DNA from: CAZGKX01 sp964525945
GTDB taxonomy: Bacteria; Pseudomonadota; Gammaproteobacteria; Legionellales; Legionellaceae
DNA: 39,583 nt
Direction of reading: 5' to 3'
Assembly (NCBI GenBank): GCA_964525945.1
Contig: CAZGKX010000018.1
Span: 1 to 39,583 of the forward strand
The translations under genes were made by a program, and so were the position numbers. Below the pieces are notes generated by a model. It saw nothing but the letters and a program-made list of their open reading frames with translations. It was not told where the DNA came from and did no database searches. This document shows positions 6,846-14,596 of the stretch, in pieces; the first letter of the stretch is position 1; each line of letters opens with the position of its first letter.

Positions 6846-9665
6846 TTATTGGCATGCCTCACAATCTGGATCAGTGATAGAGCACGCTTTGGGTTCATCA
6901 TCCAATTTAACCGCATTGAGTGTGCCGTCCGTAACTGTTGATTTTTCAGCATTGCTGGCACCTAAACTGCGTAAATAGTAAGTGGTTTTTAAACCTCGAA
7001 CCCAGGCCAATCGGTATAAATCATCTAATTTTTTACCTGATGGTTTCGCCATGTATATGTTTAATGATTGCGCTTGATCAATCCATTTCTGGCGACGCGA
7101 TGCAGCTTCCACCAACCAATTTGGATCAATTTCAAACGCTGTCGCATAACGCGCTTTTAATTTTTCTGGAATTCGGCTGATGGGTTGCACGCTACCATTG
7201 AAATATTTTAAATCATTGACCATCACTTCATCCCACAAATTCAGCGCTTTTAAATCGGCCACTAAATACGGGTTGACGACGGTAAATTCACCGGACAGAT
7301 TGGATTTTACATAGAGGTTTTGATACGTAGGTTCGATGGATTGCGAAACACCGCAAATATTGGAAATGGTGGCAGTGGGTGCAATGGCCATAATGTTGGA
7401 GTTACGTATTCCTTGCGTGCGAATTTTGATGCGCAAAGCTTCCCAATCGAGGCGTTGTGCACGATCTTGTTGCAAATAACTTCCGCGGGTTTGTTGCAGC
7501 AATGAAATGGAGTCAATCGGTAAAATCCCTTTGCTCCACAACGACCCTTCATAGCTGGAATAAGAACCACGTTCTTTGGCAAGTGCACAAGAGGCTTCAA
7601 TGGCGTAATAACTGATTAATTCCATGGAAGCATCCGCAAACTCTAGGGCTGCCTCAGAGGTATAATCCAGATCAAGGGCGTACAATGCATCTTGAAACCC
7701 CATGATTCCCATGCCAATTGGGCGATGTTTTAAATTGGAATTACGCGCTTGCGGCACTGAATAGTAATTGATATCAATGACGTTATCCAACATGCGAATA
7801 GCGGTGTTGATGGTTTGCTGCAATTTCGCTTCATCCAGCTTGCCATCGATAATGTGAGCAGGAAGGTTGACGCTGCCCAAGTTGCACACAGCAATTTCAT
7901 CTTGTGACGTGTTCAATGTAATTTCTGTGCATAAATTAGAGCTGTGGATAACGCCTGCGTGTTGCTGGGGTGATCGAACATTGCATGCGTCTTTAAAGGT
8001 TAACCAAGGATGCCCTGTTTCAAACAACATGGAGAGCATTTTTCGCCATAATTTCACAGCAGACAGTTTTTTTACATTTTTAATTTTGCCTTGATGCGCT
8101 TTTTCTTCGCAATCGAGGTACATGGCATCAAATGCTTTACCATACTGATCATGCAAAGCAGGCACTTCATCTGGAGAAAACAATGTCCACTCACCATCGG
8201 CATGAACCCGTTTCATGAACAAGTCAGGAATCCAAAGGGCTGTATTCATGTCATGGGTACGGCGGCGATCATCGCCGGTATTTTTACGCAGTTCTAAAAA
8301 CTCTTCCACGTCGCGATGCCAACATTCCAAGTAGGCGCAAACAGCTCCTTTGCGCTTTCCACCTTGATTGACCGCAACTGCTGTGGCATCCGCTACGTTC
8401 AAAAAGGGTACTACGCCTTGAGACTTGCCGTTGGTGCCTTTAATGTGGGCACCCATGGCGCGAACGGGTGTCCAATCATTCCCGAGTCCTCCGGCAAATT
8501 TAGACAACAAGGCATTGTCTTTGATCGCACTGTAAATGCCATCCAAATGATCAGGGACAGTGGTTAAATAACAGCTCGATAATTGCGGGCGAACAGTTCC
8601 TGAATTAAACAACGTGGGTGTGGACGCCATGTAATCAAACGAAGACAAGAGGGTGTAAAATTCAATCGCTTTTTCTTCTTTGTTGGTTTCACGCATGGCC
8701 AAGCCCATGGCTACGCGCATGAAAAAGGCTTGTGGCAATTCATAACGCACACCTTTGTCATGAATGAAATAACGATCATAGAGCGTTTGTAAACTTAAAT
8801 AGGTGAATTGCATGTCACGCTGTGGTAAAAGCGCTTGGCCAAGCTGTTCTAAATCAAAATCAGCCAATTTGTGATCAAGCAAACCTTGTTCAATGCCATG
8901 CACAACATACGCTTTAAAATAGCGGGGGTATAAAGCTGACATTTCATCAAATGTTGCATCGTTTTGGATGTTTAATTTTCCAAGGGCTTCTGAACGTAGA
9001 CTGTCCAGCAATAAGCGGGCGCTCACATATGTGTAATTGGGTTCTGTTTCCACCAGGGCGCGGGCTGCCATGATAAGCGCTTTATGCACATCATCCACTT
9101 TGGCGTTGTTGTATAAATTACGAAGAGCATCTTTGATCACGGGCTCAGTTTGCACATGGCTTAATGCGCGACAAGCTTCTGCTACAATCGTTTCAACACG
9201 GGACATGTCAAGGGGTTGAACCGTGCCATCCGCCATGGTGATCATGGGTGTTTTGTCGTCCGCTTGTGGTCTGATGCCGGCGTCACGTGCTTTCCTGCGT
9301 TCTTCTCGATAAAGCACGTAGGCGCGCGCTACTTTGTATTGAGCACTGCGCATCAAAGCCAATTCAACTTGATCTTGAATGTCCTCAATGTGAACGGTAC
9401 CGCCTGAAGGCAAGCGTCGTTTGAAGGCTTGGATGATTTGTTGGGCCAGTTCGTCGATTTGTTCATAAATACGATTCGATGCAGCGGCATTGCCCCCTTC
9501 AACGGCAATAAATGCCTTTGTTATAGCCACTTTAATTTTATTTTCATCAAAATGAACCACTTTGCCATTGCGTTTAATGGTTTTTAATAAACCAGGTTCA
9601 TTGGTTGTTAATTCCAGTTGACCTGGATAAACAGCTTCTTTGATGGGCTCAAGAATAGCTGGCAT
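6846..9665 (-). CDS. nrdA: class Ia ribonucleotide reductase, alpha (R1) subunit with two ATP-cones
   Basis: Catalytic subunit that reduces NDPs to dNDPs. 939 aa, longer than E. coli NrdA (761), because the N-terminus appears to hold two tandem ATP-cone domains: about residues 27-125 (IKRNGKVVHFDENKIKVAI) and 140-240 (ITMADGTVQPLDMSRVETI), as in the Pseudomonas-type enzyme. The core has the redox cysteine in SSCYLTT, the NLCTEITLNTS active-site loop with radical Cys and Glu, the partner cysteine in VCNLGSVNL, the PTATISNICGVSQSIEP loop, and the paired radical-transfer tyrosines in KTTYYLRSLGA. The C-terminal tail ends DCEACQ, the CxxC that is re-reduced by thioredoxin/glutaredoxin. Start ATG 9665 follows GGAGA. 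Upstream lie NrdR and DnaA boxes. Confidence 0.96.
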   Translation of the reverse strand: MPAILEPIKEAVYPGQLELTTNEPGLLKTIKRNGKVVHFDENKIKVAITKAFIAVEGGNAAASNRIYEQIDELAQQIIQAFKRRLPSGGTVHIEDIQDQVELALMRSAQYKVARAYVLYREERRKARDAGIRPQADDKTPMITMADGTVQPLDMSRVETIVAEACRALSHVQTEPVIKDALRNLYNNAKVDDVHKALIMAARALVETEPNYTYVSARLLLDSLRSEALGKLNIQNDATFDEMSALYPRYFKAYVVHGIEQGLLDHKLADFDLEQLGQALLPQRDMQFTYLSLQTLYDRYFIHDKGVRYELPQAFFMRVAMGLAMRETNKEEKAIEFYTLLSSFDYMASTPTLFNSGTVRPQLSSCYLTTVPDHLDGIYSAIKDNALLSKFAGGLGNDWTPVRAMGAHIKGTNGKSQGVVPFLNVADATAVAVNQGGKRKGAVCAYLECWHRDVEEFLELRKNTGDDRRRTHDMNTALWIPDLFMKRVHADGEWTLFSPDEVPALHDQYGKAFDAMYLDCEEKAHQGKIKNVKKLSAVKLWRKMLSMLFETGHPWLTFKDACNVRSPQQHAGVIHSSNLCTEITLNTSQDEIAVCNLGSVNLPAHIIDGKLDEAKLQQTINTAIRMLDNVIDINYYSVPQARNSNLKHRPIGMGIMGFQDALYALDLDYTSEAALEFADASMELISYYAIEASCALAKERGSYSSYEGSLWSKGILPIDSISLLQQTRGSYLQQDRAQRLDWEALRIKIRTQGIRNSNIMAIAPTATISNICGVSQSIEPTYQNLYVKSNLSGEFTVVNPYLVADLKALNLWDEVMVNDLKYFNGSVQPISRIPEKLKARYATAFEIDPNWLVEAASRRQKWIDQAQSLNIYMAKPSGKKLDDLYRLAWVRGLKTTYYLRSLGASNAEKSTVTDGTLNAVKLDDEPKACSITDPDCEACQ

Positions 9666-9741
9666 GGTGTATCTCCGTTGTTGATAATTGTGTGAATAAT
9701 CAAACTACAAAACCAATGAATAGCTTTTTAGTATGATTAAA

Positions 9742-9788
9742 ACACAATATATAGTGTTTTAATTGTTCTTATATACAAGATAGTGGGT
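9742..9788 (-). promoter_or_regulatory. NrdR box pair upstream of nrdA
   Basis: ACACAATATATAGTGT (9742-9757) matches the NrdR-box consensus (acacwAtATaTwgtgt) at every position. A weaker box (9773-9788, 11 of 16 like the first) lies 31 bp away, the three-helical-turn spacing typical of NrdR pairs. The weak box overlaps the predicted -10 element and the strong box lies just past the start point, as expected for repression by NrdR when dATP is high. nrdR itself is not in the window. Confidence 0.85.
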
Positions 9789-9805
9789 TTTTACTTTTAT
9801 TTCAA
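9777..9805 (-). promoter_or_regulatory. predicted sigma-70 promoter of nrdAB
   Basis: On the minus strand, TTGAAA (9805-9800), a 17-bp spacer and TATCTT (9782-9777) form a plausible -35/-10 pair. The start point would be near 9770, giving a leader of about 105 nt. Its overlap with the NrdR boxes supports the call; the -10 is only 4 of 6. Confidence 0.5.
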
Positions 9806-9827
9806 GAGAATAAGTCTGGGTATATGC

Positions 9828-9849
9828 TGTGGATAAATTGTGTGGATAT
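9828..9849 (-). promoter_or_regulatory. two DnaA boxes upstream of nrdA
   Basis: Minus-strand TTATCCACA (9836-9828) is a perfect DnaA box, and ATATCCACA (9849-9841) is one base off, 13 bp further upstream. They sit about 55-80 bp ahead of the predicted start, an activator position. E. coli nrdAB is known to be controlled by DnaA through such boxes, so the same link between replication initiation and dNTP supply is inferred. Confidence 0.6.
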
Positions 9850-9931
9850 CTTAATAATGATTGTCAATCAAGGCAAAATGCCTCTTTCACTTTGATTTCC
9901 AATCATTATAAATTTTTGCAATGGCAGGGTG

Positions 9932-10681
9932 TCAAGGCACGCCCTTGACGATGATGGCATCACTGACATTTGAATAGCCGCGTTTATTGATTTGAAATGA
10001 GCCTATGTTGGCAACGAGTTGCGTGGAGCTGCCACCGTCAAGGTTCAACGCATTCCGACAGCGCAATGGCGCAGACGCCATAATAGAGGCCAAAGCCGAC
10101 GCCGTCAGAGGGGCATTTTCCGTAACAACCAAAATAATTTGATTGTTGGCCGTGATGCCTAATGCTGTGCGCTCAGCATAACCAGGTTTTAAGGTGGGTA
10201 TTTTACCATTGATAACCAAACGGGGGCCACTTTGAATGGCAAAATTGTTGGCAGCGCTTGTTGAATAGTGCGTGGGGCTGGATAAATAAGCGCGCTGCTT
10301 ATTGATGTAAAAAACGCCCCACCAACTGATTGGCTTGATGGGGTTATGTTGTTGTTGGTTGCTCACACGCAATCCCAGTGGGTTGTTTTCCTGATCGAAA
10401 AAACCGCCATTTGTCGCGATTAAAGCATGACTAAATCGGGCAAATTCTTCAACAGAGGCAAGGGATTTTGACAACTCCTTGGCCATGACCAATTCCAAAT
10501 GGTTCTTTTTTAAATCAATTCGAAAGGCATGAATATGAGACCAAAGCGTTAATATACTGCCATTGCCTAAATCTTGGTATTCAATTCCTGGACTAAGTTC
10601 ACGCCAATTGTTGGCGAAAAGTGGAAAGGCTAGGCACTGCAACAGCAGCAGTAAAATGTAAGCAAAGATTTGCCTTGGCAT
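9932..10681 (-). CDS. secreted phosphodiester glycosidase-like protein (NAGPA / DUF2233 family)
   Basis: 249 aa with an N-terminal signal peptide (IFAYILLLLLQCLAFPLFA, cleavage near residue 24), so exported. The rest matches the NAGPA/DUF2233 fold: ALIATNGGFFD near residue 90, IQSGPRLVINGKI near 150, ERTALGI near 170, and LNLDGGSSTQLV near 215, the conserved glycine/aspartate-rich end. In animals a member uncovers mannose-6-phosphate by removing GlcNAc; bacterial members act on exopolysaccharide or are uncharacterised, so the substrate here is unknown. It lies upstream of nrdA on the same strand and is divergent from pmbA with only 57 bp between starts. No clear ribosome site precedes ATG 10681. 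Confidence 0.8.
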   Translation of the reverse strand: MPRQIFAYILLLLLQCLAFPLFANNWRELSPGIEYQDLGNGSILTLWSHIHAFRIDLKKNHLELVMAKELSKSLASVEEFARFSHALIATNGGFFDQENNPLGLRVSNQQQHNPIKPISWWGVFYINKQRAYLSSPTHYSTSAANNFAIQSGPRLVINGKIPTLKPGYAERTALGITANNQIILVVTENAPLTASALASIMASAPLRCRNALNLDGGSSTQLVANIGSFQINKRGYSNVSDAIIVKGVP

Positions 10682-10738
10682 ATTATTCGAGTATCCTTAA
10701 GCATATGAGTGACTTTGTAATCAATTCAATGGAGCAAA

Positions 10739-12097
10739 ATGAAAACAATACCGAAAAATATCAACAGAACGCAACTAAAGTCAACAGATGAATTGACGGT
10801 AATTATGCGAGATGTGTTGGCACTTGCTCGTCAACAGGGCGCAACAGATGCATCTGTTGCGGCCAATCATGACAGTGGTTTTTCGGTGGATGTAAGAATG
10901 AAGGAAGTGGAAACGGTTGCATTCAGCGAAGACAAAGGCGTTGGTGTGACCGTCTACATGGGGCAGCGCAAAGGAAGTGCCAGCAGCAGCGATACGTCTG
11001 CTGACGCTTTAAAAGCCATGGTGTCCGCTGCCATTGAAATTGCTAAAGTCAGTGCTGAAGATCCTTGTTTTGGACTGCCAGACAAAGACTTGATGAGCCA
11101 TCAATTTCCCGAATTGGATTTATGCCACGAATGGCAGATCACGCCTCCTCAAGCCATCGAAATTGCCTTAAATTGTGAAAAAAATGCTTTGGCCATGGAT
11201 AAACGGATCACCAACTCGGATGGGGTTAACGTATCAACCTATACGTTCAGCCACGGTTATGCGAGCAGCCAAGGATTTACCGGTGTGGTGAACAGCAGCC
11301 GCCATAGCATTAGTTGTTCATTGATTGCTAAAGAGCATGACAGTATGCAACGCGATTATGATTACACAGTGGCTCGATATGCCGAAAGTTTAATGCCGGT
11401 AGAGCGGTTAGCCACTCGAGCTGTGGAGCGTGCTACCAGTCGTCTGGGTGCCAAAAAAATTAAAACACAAGAAGTTCCCGTTTTATTTTCTTCGCGTTTG
11501 TCCGGCAGTTTATTTTCAGCCTTGGTGAGTGCTATCAGCGGTAGTAATTTATACCGTAAAAGTTCTTTTTTGCTGGATGCAGTTGGGCAACAAATTTTCC
11601 CTACCAATATCTGTGTCCATGAGCAACCTCATCTCATTCGTGGCTTAGGAAGCTCGCCTTTTGACGGCGAAGGGGTCTTAACGCGGAACAATGTTTTGAT
11701 CAAAGATGGCACGTTGCAGCAATATGTATTGGGGAGTTATTCAGCACGTAAATTAGGATTGTCCACAACGGCTAACAGTGGTGGAGTATTTAATTTAACC
11801 ATCGATGCGACAGCAGGTGATTTTACTGATTTATTAAAGCAATTGGGCACGGGTTTGTTGGTGACAGAGTTGATGGGAAGCGGTGTTAACATTTTAACGG
11901 GCGATTATTCGCGGGGTGCTTCTGGATTTTGGGTTGAAAATGGTGTGATTCAATACCCTGTTGAAGAAATCACTATTGCGGGTAATTTAAAAGACATGTT
12001 TCAGCGGGTTGTGGCAGTGGGTACCGACATTAACCCCAATTTATCCACGCATTGTGGGTCTGTTATCGTCGATAAAATGATGGTTGCGGGTAGTTAA
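10739..12097 (+). CDS. pmbA: metalloprotease subunit PmbA/TldE
   Basis: Partner of TldD in the heterodimeric TldD/TldE protease, known for microcin B17 maturation, CcdA degradation and clipping of ribosomally made peptides. 452 aa (E. coli PmbA 450). The family pattern is clear: DVRMKEVETVAFSEDKGVGVTVY near residues 50-75, KGSASSSDTS, and the C-terminal KLGLSTTANSGGVFNLTID and LLVTELMGSGVNILTGDYSRGASGFWVENG. It lacks the HExxxH metal site, as expected for TldE; TldD is not in the window. The start ATG 10739 follows GGAG. It is followed by a dispersed repeat and a hairpin, and converges on infA. Confidence 0.96.
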   Translation: MKTIPKNINRTQLKSTDELTVIMRDVLALARQQGATDASVAANHDSGFSVDVRMKEVETVAFSEDKGVGVTVYMGQRKGSASSSDTSADALKAMVSAAIEIAKVSAEDPCFGLPDKDLMSHQFPELDLCHEWQITPPQAIEIALNCEKNALAMDKRITNSDGVNVSTYTFSHGYASSQGFTGVVNSSRHSISCSLIAKEHDSMQRDYDYTVARYAESLMPVERLATRAVERATSRLGAKKIKTQEVPVLFSSRLSGSLFSALVSAISGSNLYRKSSFLLDAVGQQIFPTNICVHEQPHLIRGLGSSPFDGEGVLTRNNVLIKDGTLQQYVLGSYSARKLGLSTTANSGGVFNLTIDATAGDFTDLLKQLGTGLLVTELMGSGVNILTGDYSRGASGFWVENGVIQYPVEEITIAGNLKDMFQRVVAVGTDINPNLSTHCGSVIVDKMMVAGS

Positions 12098-12115
12098 CAC
12101 GGGCCGAGGTTAGCT

Positions 12116-12165
12116 GAGCCGCGACCGTAAGGAAGCGGAACAGTTTTGATATAGATCAGAACGCG
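12116..12165 (+). repeat. dispersed repeat, copy A (partial)
   Basis: This stretch after pmbA aligns with 15966-16016, including the exact 13-base core CCGTAAGGAAGCG, with mostly transition differences elsewhere. Copy A has the left arm (GAGCCGCGACC) but I cannot see the matching right arm, so it appears to be an eroded or partial copy of the palindromic element described at 15964-16056. Confidence 0.6.
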
Positions 12166-12244
12166 TTCGGCAGTGTCTACAAGAAAAATTATCTTTTTTT
12201 ACGACTGCGGCGCTGTGGCGGTTAGGATAACAGCGCGCATGGAT

Positions 12245-12277
12245 CGCACGTGGATTTTAAATTAAAATCAACGTGCG
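12245..12277. terminator. hairpin in the pmbA-infA convergent spacer
   Basis: CGCACGTGGATTTT (12245-12258) pairs with AAAATCAACGTGCG (12264-12277), 13 of 14 positions, 5-nt loop. It lies about 20 bp past the infA stop and about 150 bp past pmbA. The AT pairs next to the loop leave no free T-run behind the stem, so it is a weak terminator candidate, supported mainly by position. Confidence 0.45.
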
Positions 12278-12296
12278 TTATTCGCTGGGGAGAATG

Positions 12297-12518
12297 CTAA
12301 TTTTTATCACGAAAAATAATACGCCCTTTGGTTAAATCATAAGGGGTTAATTCAACTTTAACTTTATCACCGGTTAAAATTCGAATGTAATTTTTGCGCA
12401 TACGCCCTGAAATATGAGCGGTAACGACATGACCGTTTTCGAGTTCAACGCGGAACATCGTATTGGGCAATGTGTCAATTACCGTACCAAGCATTTCTAT
12501 GTGATCTTCTTTTGCCAT
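12297..12518 (-). CDS. infA: translation initiation factor IF-1
   Basis: Small OB-fold S1-type protein that binds the 30S A site with IF-2 and IF-3 during initiation. 73 aa (E. coli 72). The sequence is nearly invariant in the family: MAKEDHIEMLGTVIDTLPN, FRVELENGHVVTAHISGRMRKNYIRIL, KVELTPYDLTKGRIIFR. The start ATG 12518 is only 3 bases after the rpsT stop; no separate Shine-Dalgarno is visible in that gap, so it is probably translated by coupling to rpsT. Placement directly behind rpsT is unusual compared with E. coli. Confidence 0.98.
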   Translation of the reverse strand: MAKEDHIEMLGTVIDTLPNTMFRVELENGHVVTAHISGRMRKNYIRILTGDKVKVELTPYDLTKGRIIFRDKN

Positions 12519-12521
12519 AAA

Positions 12522-12799
12522 TTAAGCAGCCATCGCCTTAACACGTGCATTGAGACGACTTTTAATGCGAGACGCCTTGTTTTTGTGCAATAAGCCTTTG
12601 TCTGCGGCTTTATCAATAATGGGTTGTGCTTTTGCATAAGCAGCACGAGCAGCTTCTTGCTTACATCTTTATCCCCTGTTTCCACAGCCTTTAACACGTT
12701 TTTAATATAAGTACGGTACATAGAGCGCGCGCTGGCGTTATGTTGACGAAGTTTGATATTTTGGCGTGCACGTTTAATAGCTGACTTAATATTTGCCAC
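12522..12799 (-). CDS. rpsT: 30S ribosomal protein S20, with a frameshift in this sequence
   Basis: S20 binds 16S rRNA early in 30S assembly. The N-terminal half reads in one frame (ANIKSAIKRARQNIKLRQHN, then SARSMYRTYIKNVLKAVETG). The C-terminal half reads in another (AQPIIDKAADKGLLHKNKAS and KSRLNARVKAMAA), ending with TAA at 12522-12524. The switch is around 12655-12668; adding one base there would restore a protein of about 92 aa. S20 is usual in bacteria and both halves are well kept, so a missing base in the assembly is more likely than a true pseudogene. GTG 12799 is the likely start (MANIKSA in the family), preceded by GGAG. The unbroken 102-codon frame from 12805 overlaps infA and has a nonsense C-terminus. 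Confidence 0.85.
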
Positions 12800-13004
12800 T
12801 GACAATCTCCAGTAAATTCAAGTATACAAAAAGACACTGATCTTGCCTAATGCCAACAGCATTGTCAAGTATCCTTGATGATTACAGTGTATAATTTTTG
12901 ATGATTCTTTCTTCATTTCTCAAGGTTATCAGTATATGATAGCCGCTTTGGCAGCAATAGTTGCATTCGTTGAGTGAATATCAAAATCTCCCCGGAGTTT
13001 CTTA

Positions 13005-14594
13005 ATGACAATGATTGAGAGTACAGTGAATGATACGATAAACCATAAACGTCAAAGCTTGCTACGTTCGACTACCCTTGTTTCCATCATGACATTCATT
13101 TCACGCATCATGGGGTTTGCAAGGGACATGCTCATTGCGCAAATGTTTGGTGCCCAAGCGGGCATGGATGCTTTTTATGTGGCGTTTAAAATTCCAAATT
13201 TTATGCGACGATTATTTGCTGAAGGCGCGTTTTCTCAAGCGTTTGTCCCTGTTTTAGCTGAATATCAAAAAACGCGTAGCGGCAGTGAAGTGCGCTTGTT
13301 TTTGGCCCGTATCACGGGCAGTTTGAGCGCGGTTTTATCCTTGGTGACGGTGCTGGGTGTGATCGGTGCGCCGGTGGTCATTTATTTATTTGCCCCAGGG
13401 TTTGGTGAGGATTCCTCGCGTGCTGTTTTAGCCACCGACATGTTGCGCTTAACGTTTCCCTATTTGATGTTGATTTCACTGACCGCGATGGCCGGTGCTG
13501 TTTTAAACACCTATGGCTATTTTGGGGTGCCAGCATTCACCCCGGTCTTATTGAACATAAGCATGATTTTAGCGGCATTGTACTTAAGCCCACGTTTTGC
13601 CCAACCGGTGGTGGCTTTGGCTTGGGGCGTGTTGTTGGCAGGTGTTGTGCAATTGCTGTTCCAAATTCCTTTTTTGTTTCACCGTAAATTATTGGTGAAA
13701 CCTAGCTTGGTGATGAGTGATCCAGGGGTTCGACGGGTATTAAAATTGATGGTGCCGGCTTTATTTGGTGTTTCGATTGCTCAAATCAATTTGTTGGTCG
13801 ATACAATTTTTGCATCGTTTTTACAAGTGGGCAGCGTGACATGGTTGTTTTATACCGACCGATTGACTGATTTTCCTTTGGGTGTTTTTGGCGTTGCCAT
13901 TGCTACCGTGATATTGCCGCATTTGTCCAGAAAACATACTGAGCAAAGCAACGTCCCTTTTTCCAAAGCATTGGATTGGGGCATGCGTTTATTGCTGTTG
14001 ATTGGCGTACCGGCGGGTTTGGGATTGATGGTGTTTTCGATGCCGCTCATTGCCAGTTGCTTTGGTTATGGCCGGTTTAATCCGTTTGACTTGCTCCAAA
14101 CACAAAAAAGCTTGATCACATTAGGGCTGGGGGTCCCGGCGTTTATGATGGTGAAAGTTTTAGCATCGGGTTTTTATGCACGACAAAACATTAAAACCCC
14201 AGTAAAAGTAGGGGCTTTAGCGATGCTCGCCAACACCTTGCTTTGTTTGTTGTTGATCAAACCATTCGCCCATGCGGGTTTAACGCTGGCCTCTTCACTC
14301 GCAGGCTATTTGAATTGCGGTATCTTGTTGGTTTTATTGGTCCGTCGAGGTATTTACCAACCTCGCTCAGGCTGGTGGCGTTTTATTTTGCAATTGGTGG
14401 TGGCTAATTGCGTGATGGTAAGTTACCTGTTTTGGATGCAAGGGAATATGGCGGATTGGCTTGCTCGTTCCATGCTCGAACGGATTTTTTTACTATTGGT
14501 GCATGTTTTAGTAGCATTGGTTATTTATCTTACAACGTTGCGGGTATGTGGTGTGCAACCCGCGCAATTTAGAGGCCAAATGAAGGAGGAATAA
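13005..14594 (+). CDS. murJ: lipid II flippase MurJ
   Basis: Inner-membrane transporter of the MOP/MviN family that moves lipid II to the periplasmic side for peptidoglycan synthesis. 529 aa (E. coli 511), with about 14 hydrophobic segments along the length. The diagnostic N-terminus is present: ISRIMGFARDMLIAQMFGA, DAFYVAFKIPNFMRRLFAEGAFSQAFVPV near residues 30-75. Basic residues of the central cavity are expected in this region. Start ATG 13005 follows CCGGAG. It is divergent from rpsT, as in many gammaproteobacteria, and is followed after 2 bases by an M17 peptidase gene, with which it probably forms an operon. Confidence 0.97.
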   Translation: MTMIESTVNDTINHKRQSLLRSTTLVSIMTFISRIMGFARDMLIAQMFGAQAGMDAFYVAFKIPNFMRRLFAEGAFSQAFVPVLAEYQKTRSGSEVRLFLARITGSLSAVLSLVTVLGVIGAPVVIYLFAPGFGEDSSRAVLATDMLRLTFPYLMLISLTAMAGAVLNTYGYFGVPAFTPVLLNISMILAALYLSPRFAQPVVALAWGVLLAGVVQLLFQIPFLFHRKLLVKPSLVMSDPGVRRVLKLMVPALFGVSIAQINLLVDTIFASFLQVGSVTWLFYTDRLTDFPLGVFGVAIATVILPHLSRKHTEQSNVPFSKALDWGMRLLLLIGVPAGLGLMVFSMPLIASCFGYGRFNPFDLLQTQKSLITLGLGVPAFMMVKVLASGFYARQNIKTPVKVGALAMLANTLLCLLLIKPFAHAGLTLASSLAGYLNCGILLVLLVRRGIYQPRSGWWRFILQLVVANCVMVSYLFWMQGNMADWLARSMLERIFLLLVHVLVALVIYLTTLRVCGVQPAQFRGQMKEE

Positions 14595-14596
14595 GG

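Noticed and set aside
9828..9849. Chromosomal origin, because of the DnaA boxes
   Set aside because: Only two boxes, inside the nrdA promoter region, with no dnaA, dnaN, gidA or AT-rich unwinding repeats nearby.
12497..12805. 102-codon frame as full-length S20
   Set aside because: The second half is out of frame, unlike any S20, and runs into infA; the true C-terminus is in another frame ending at 12522.
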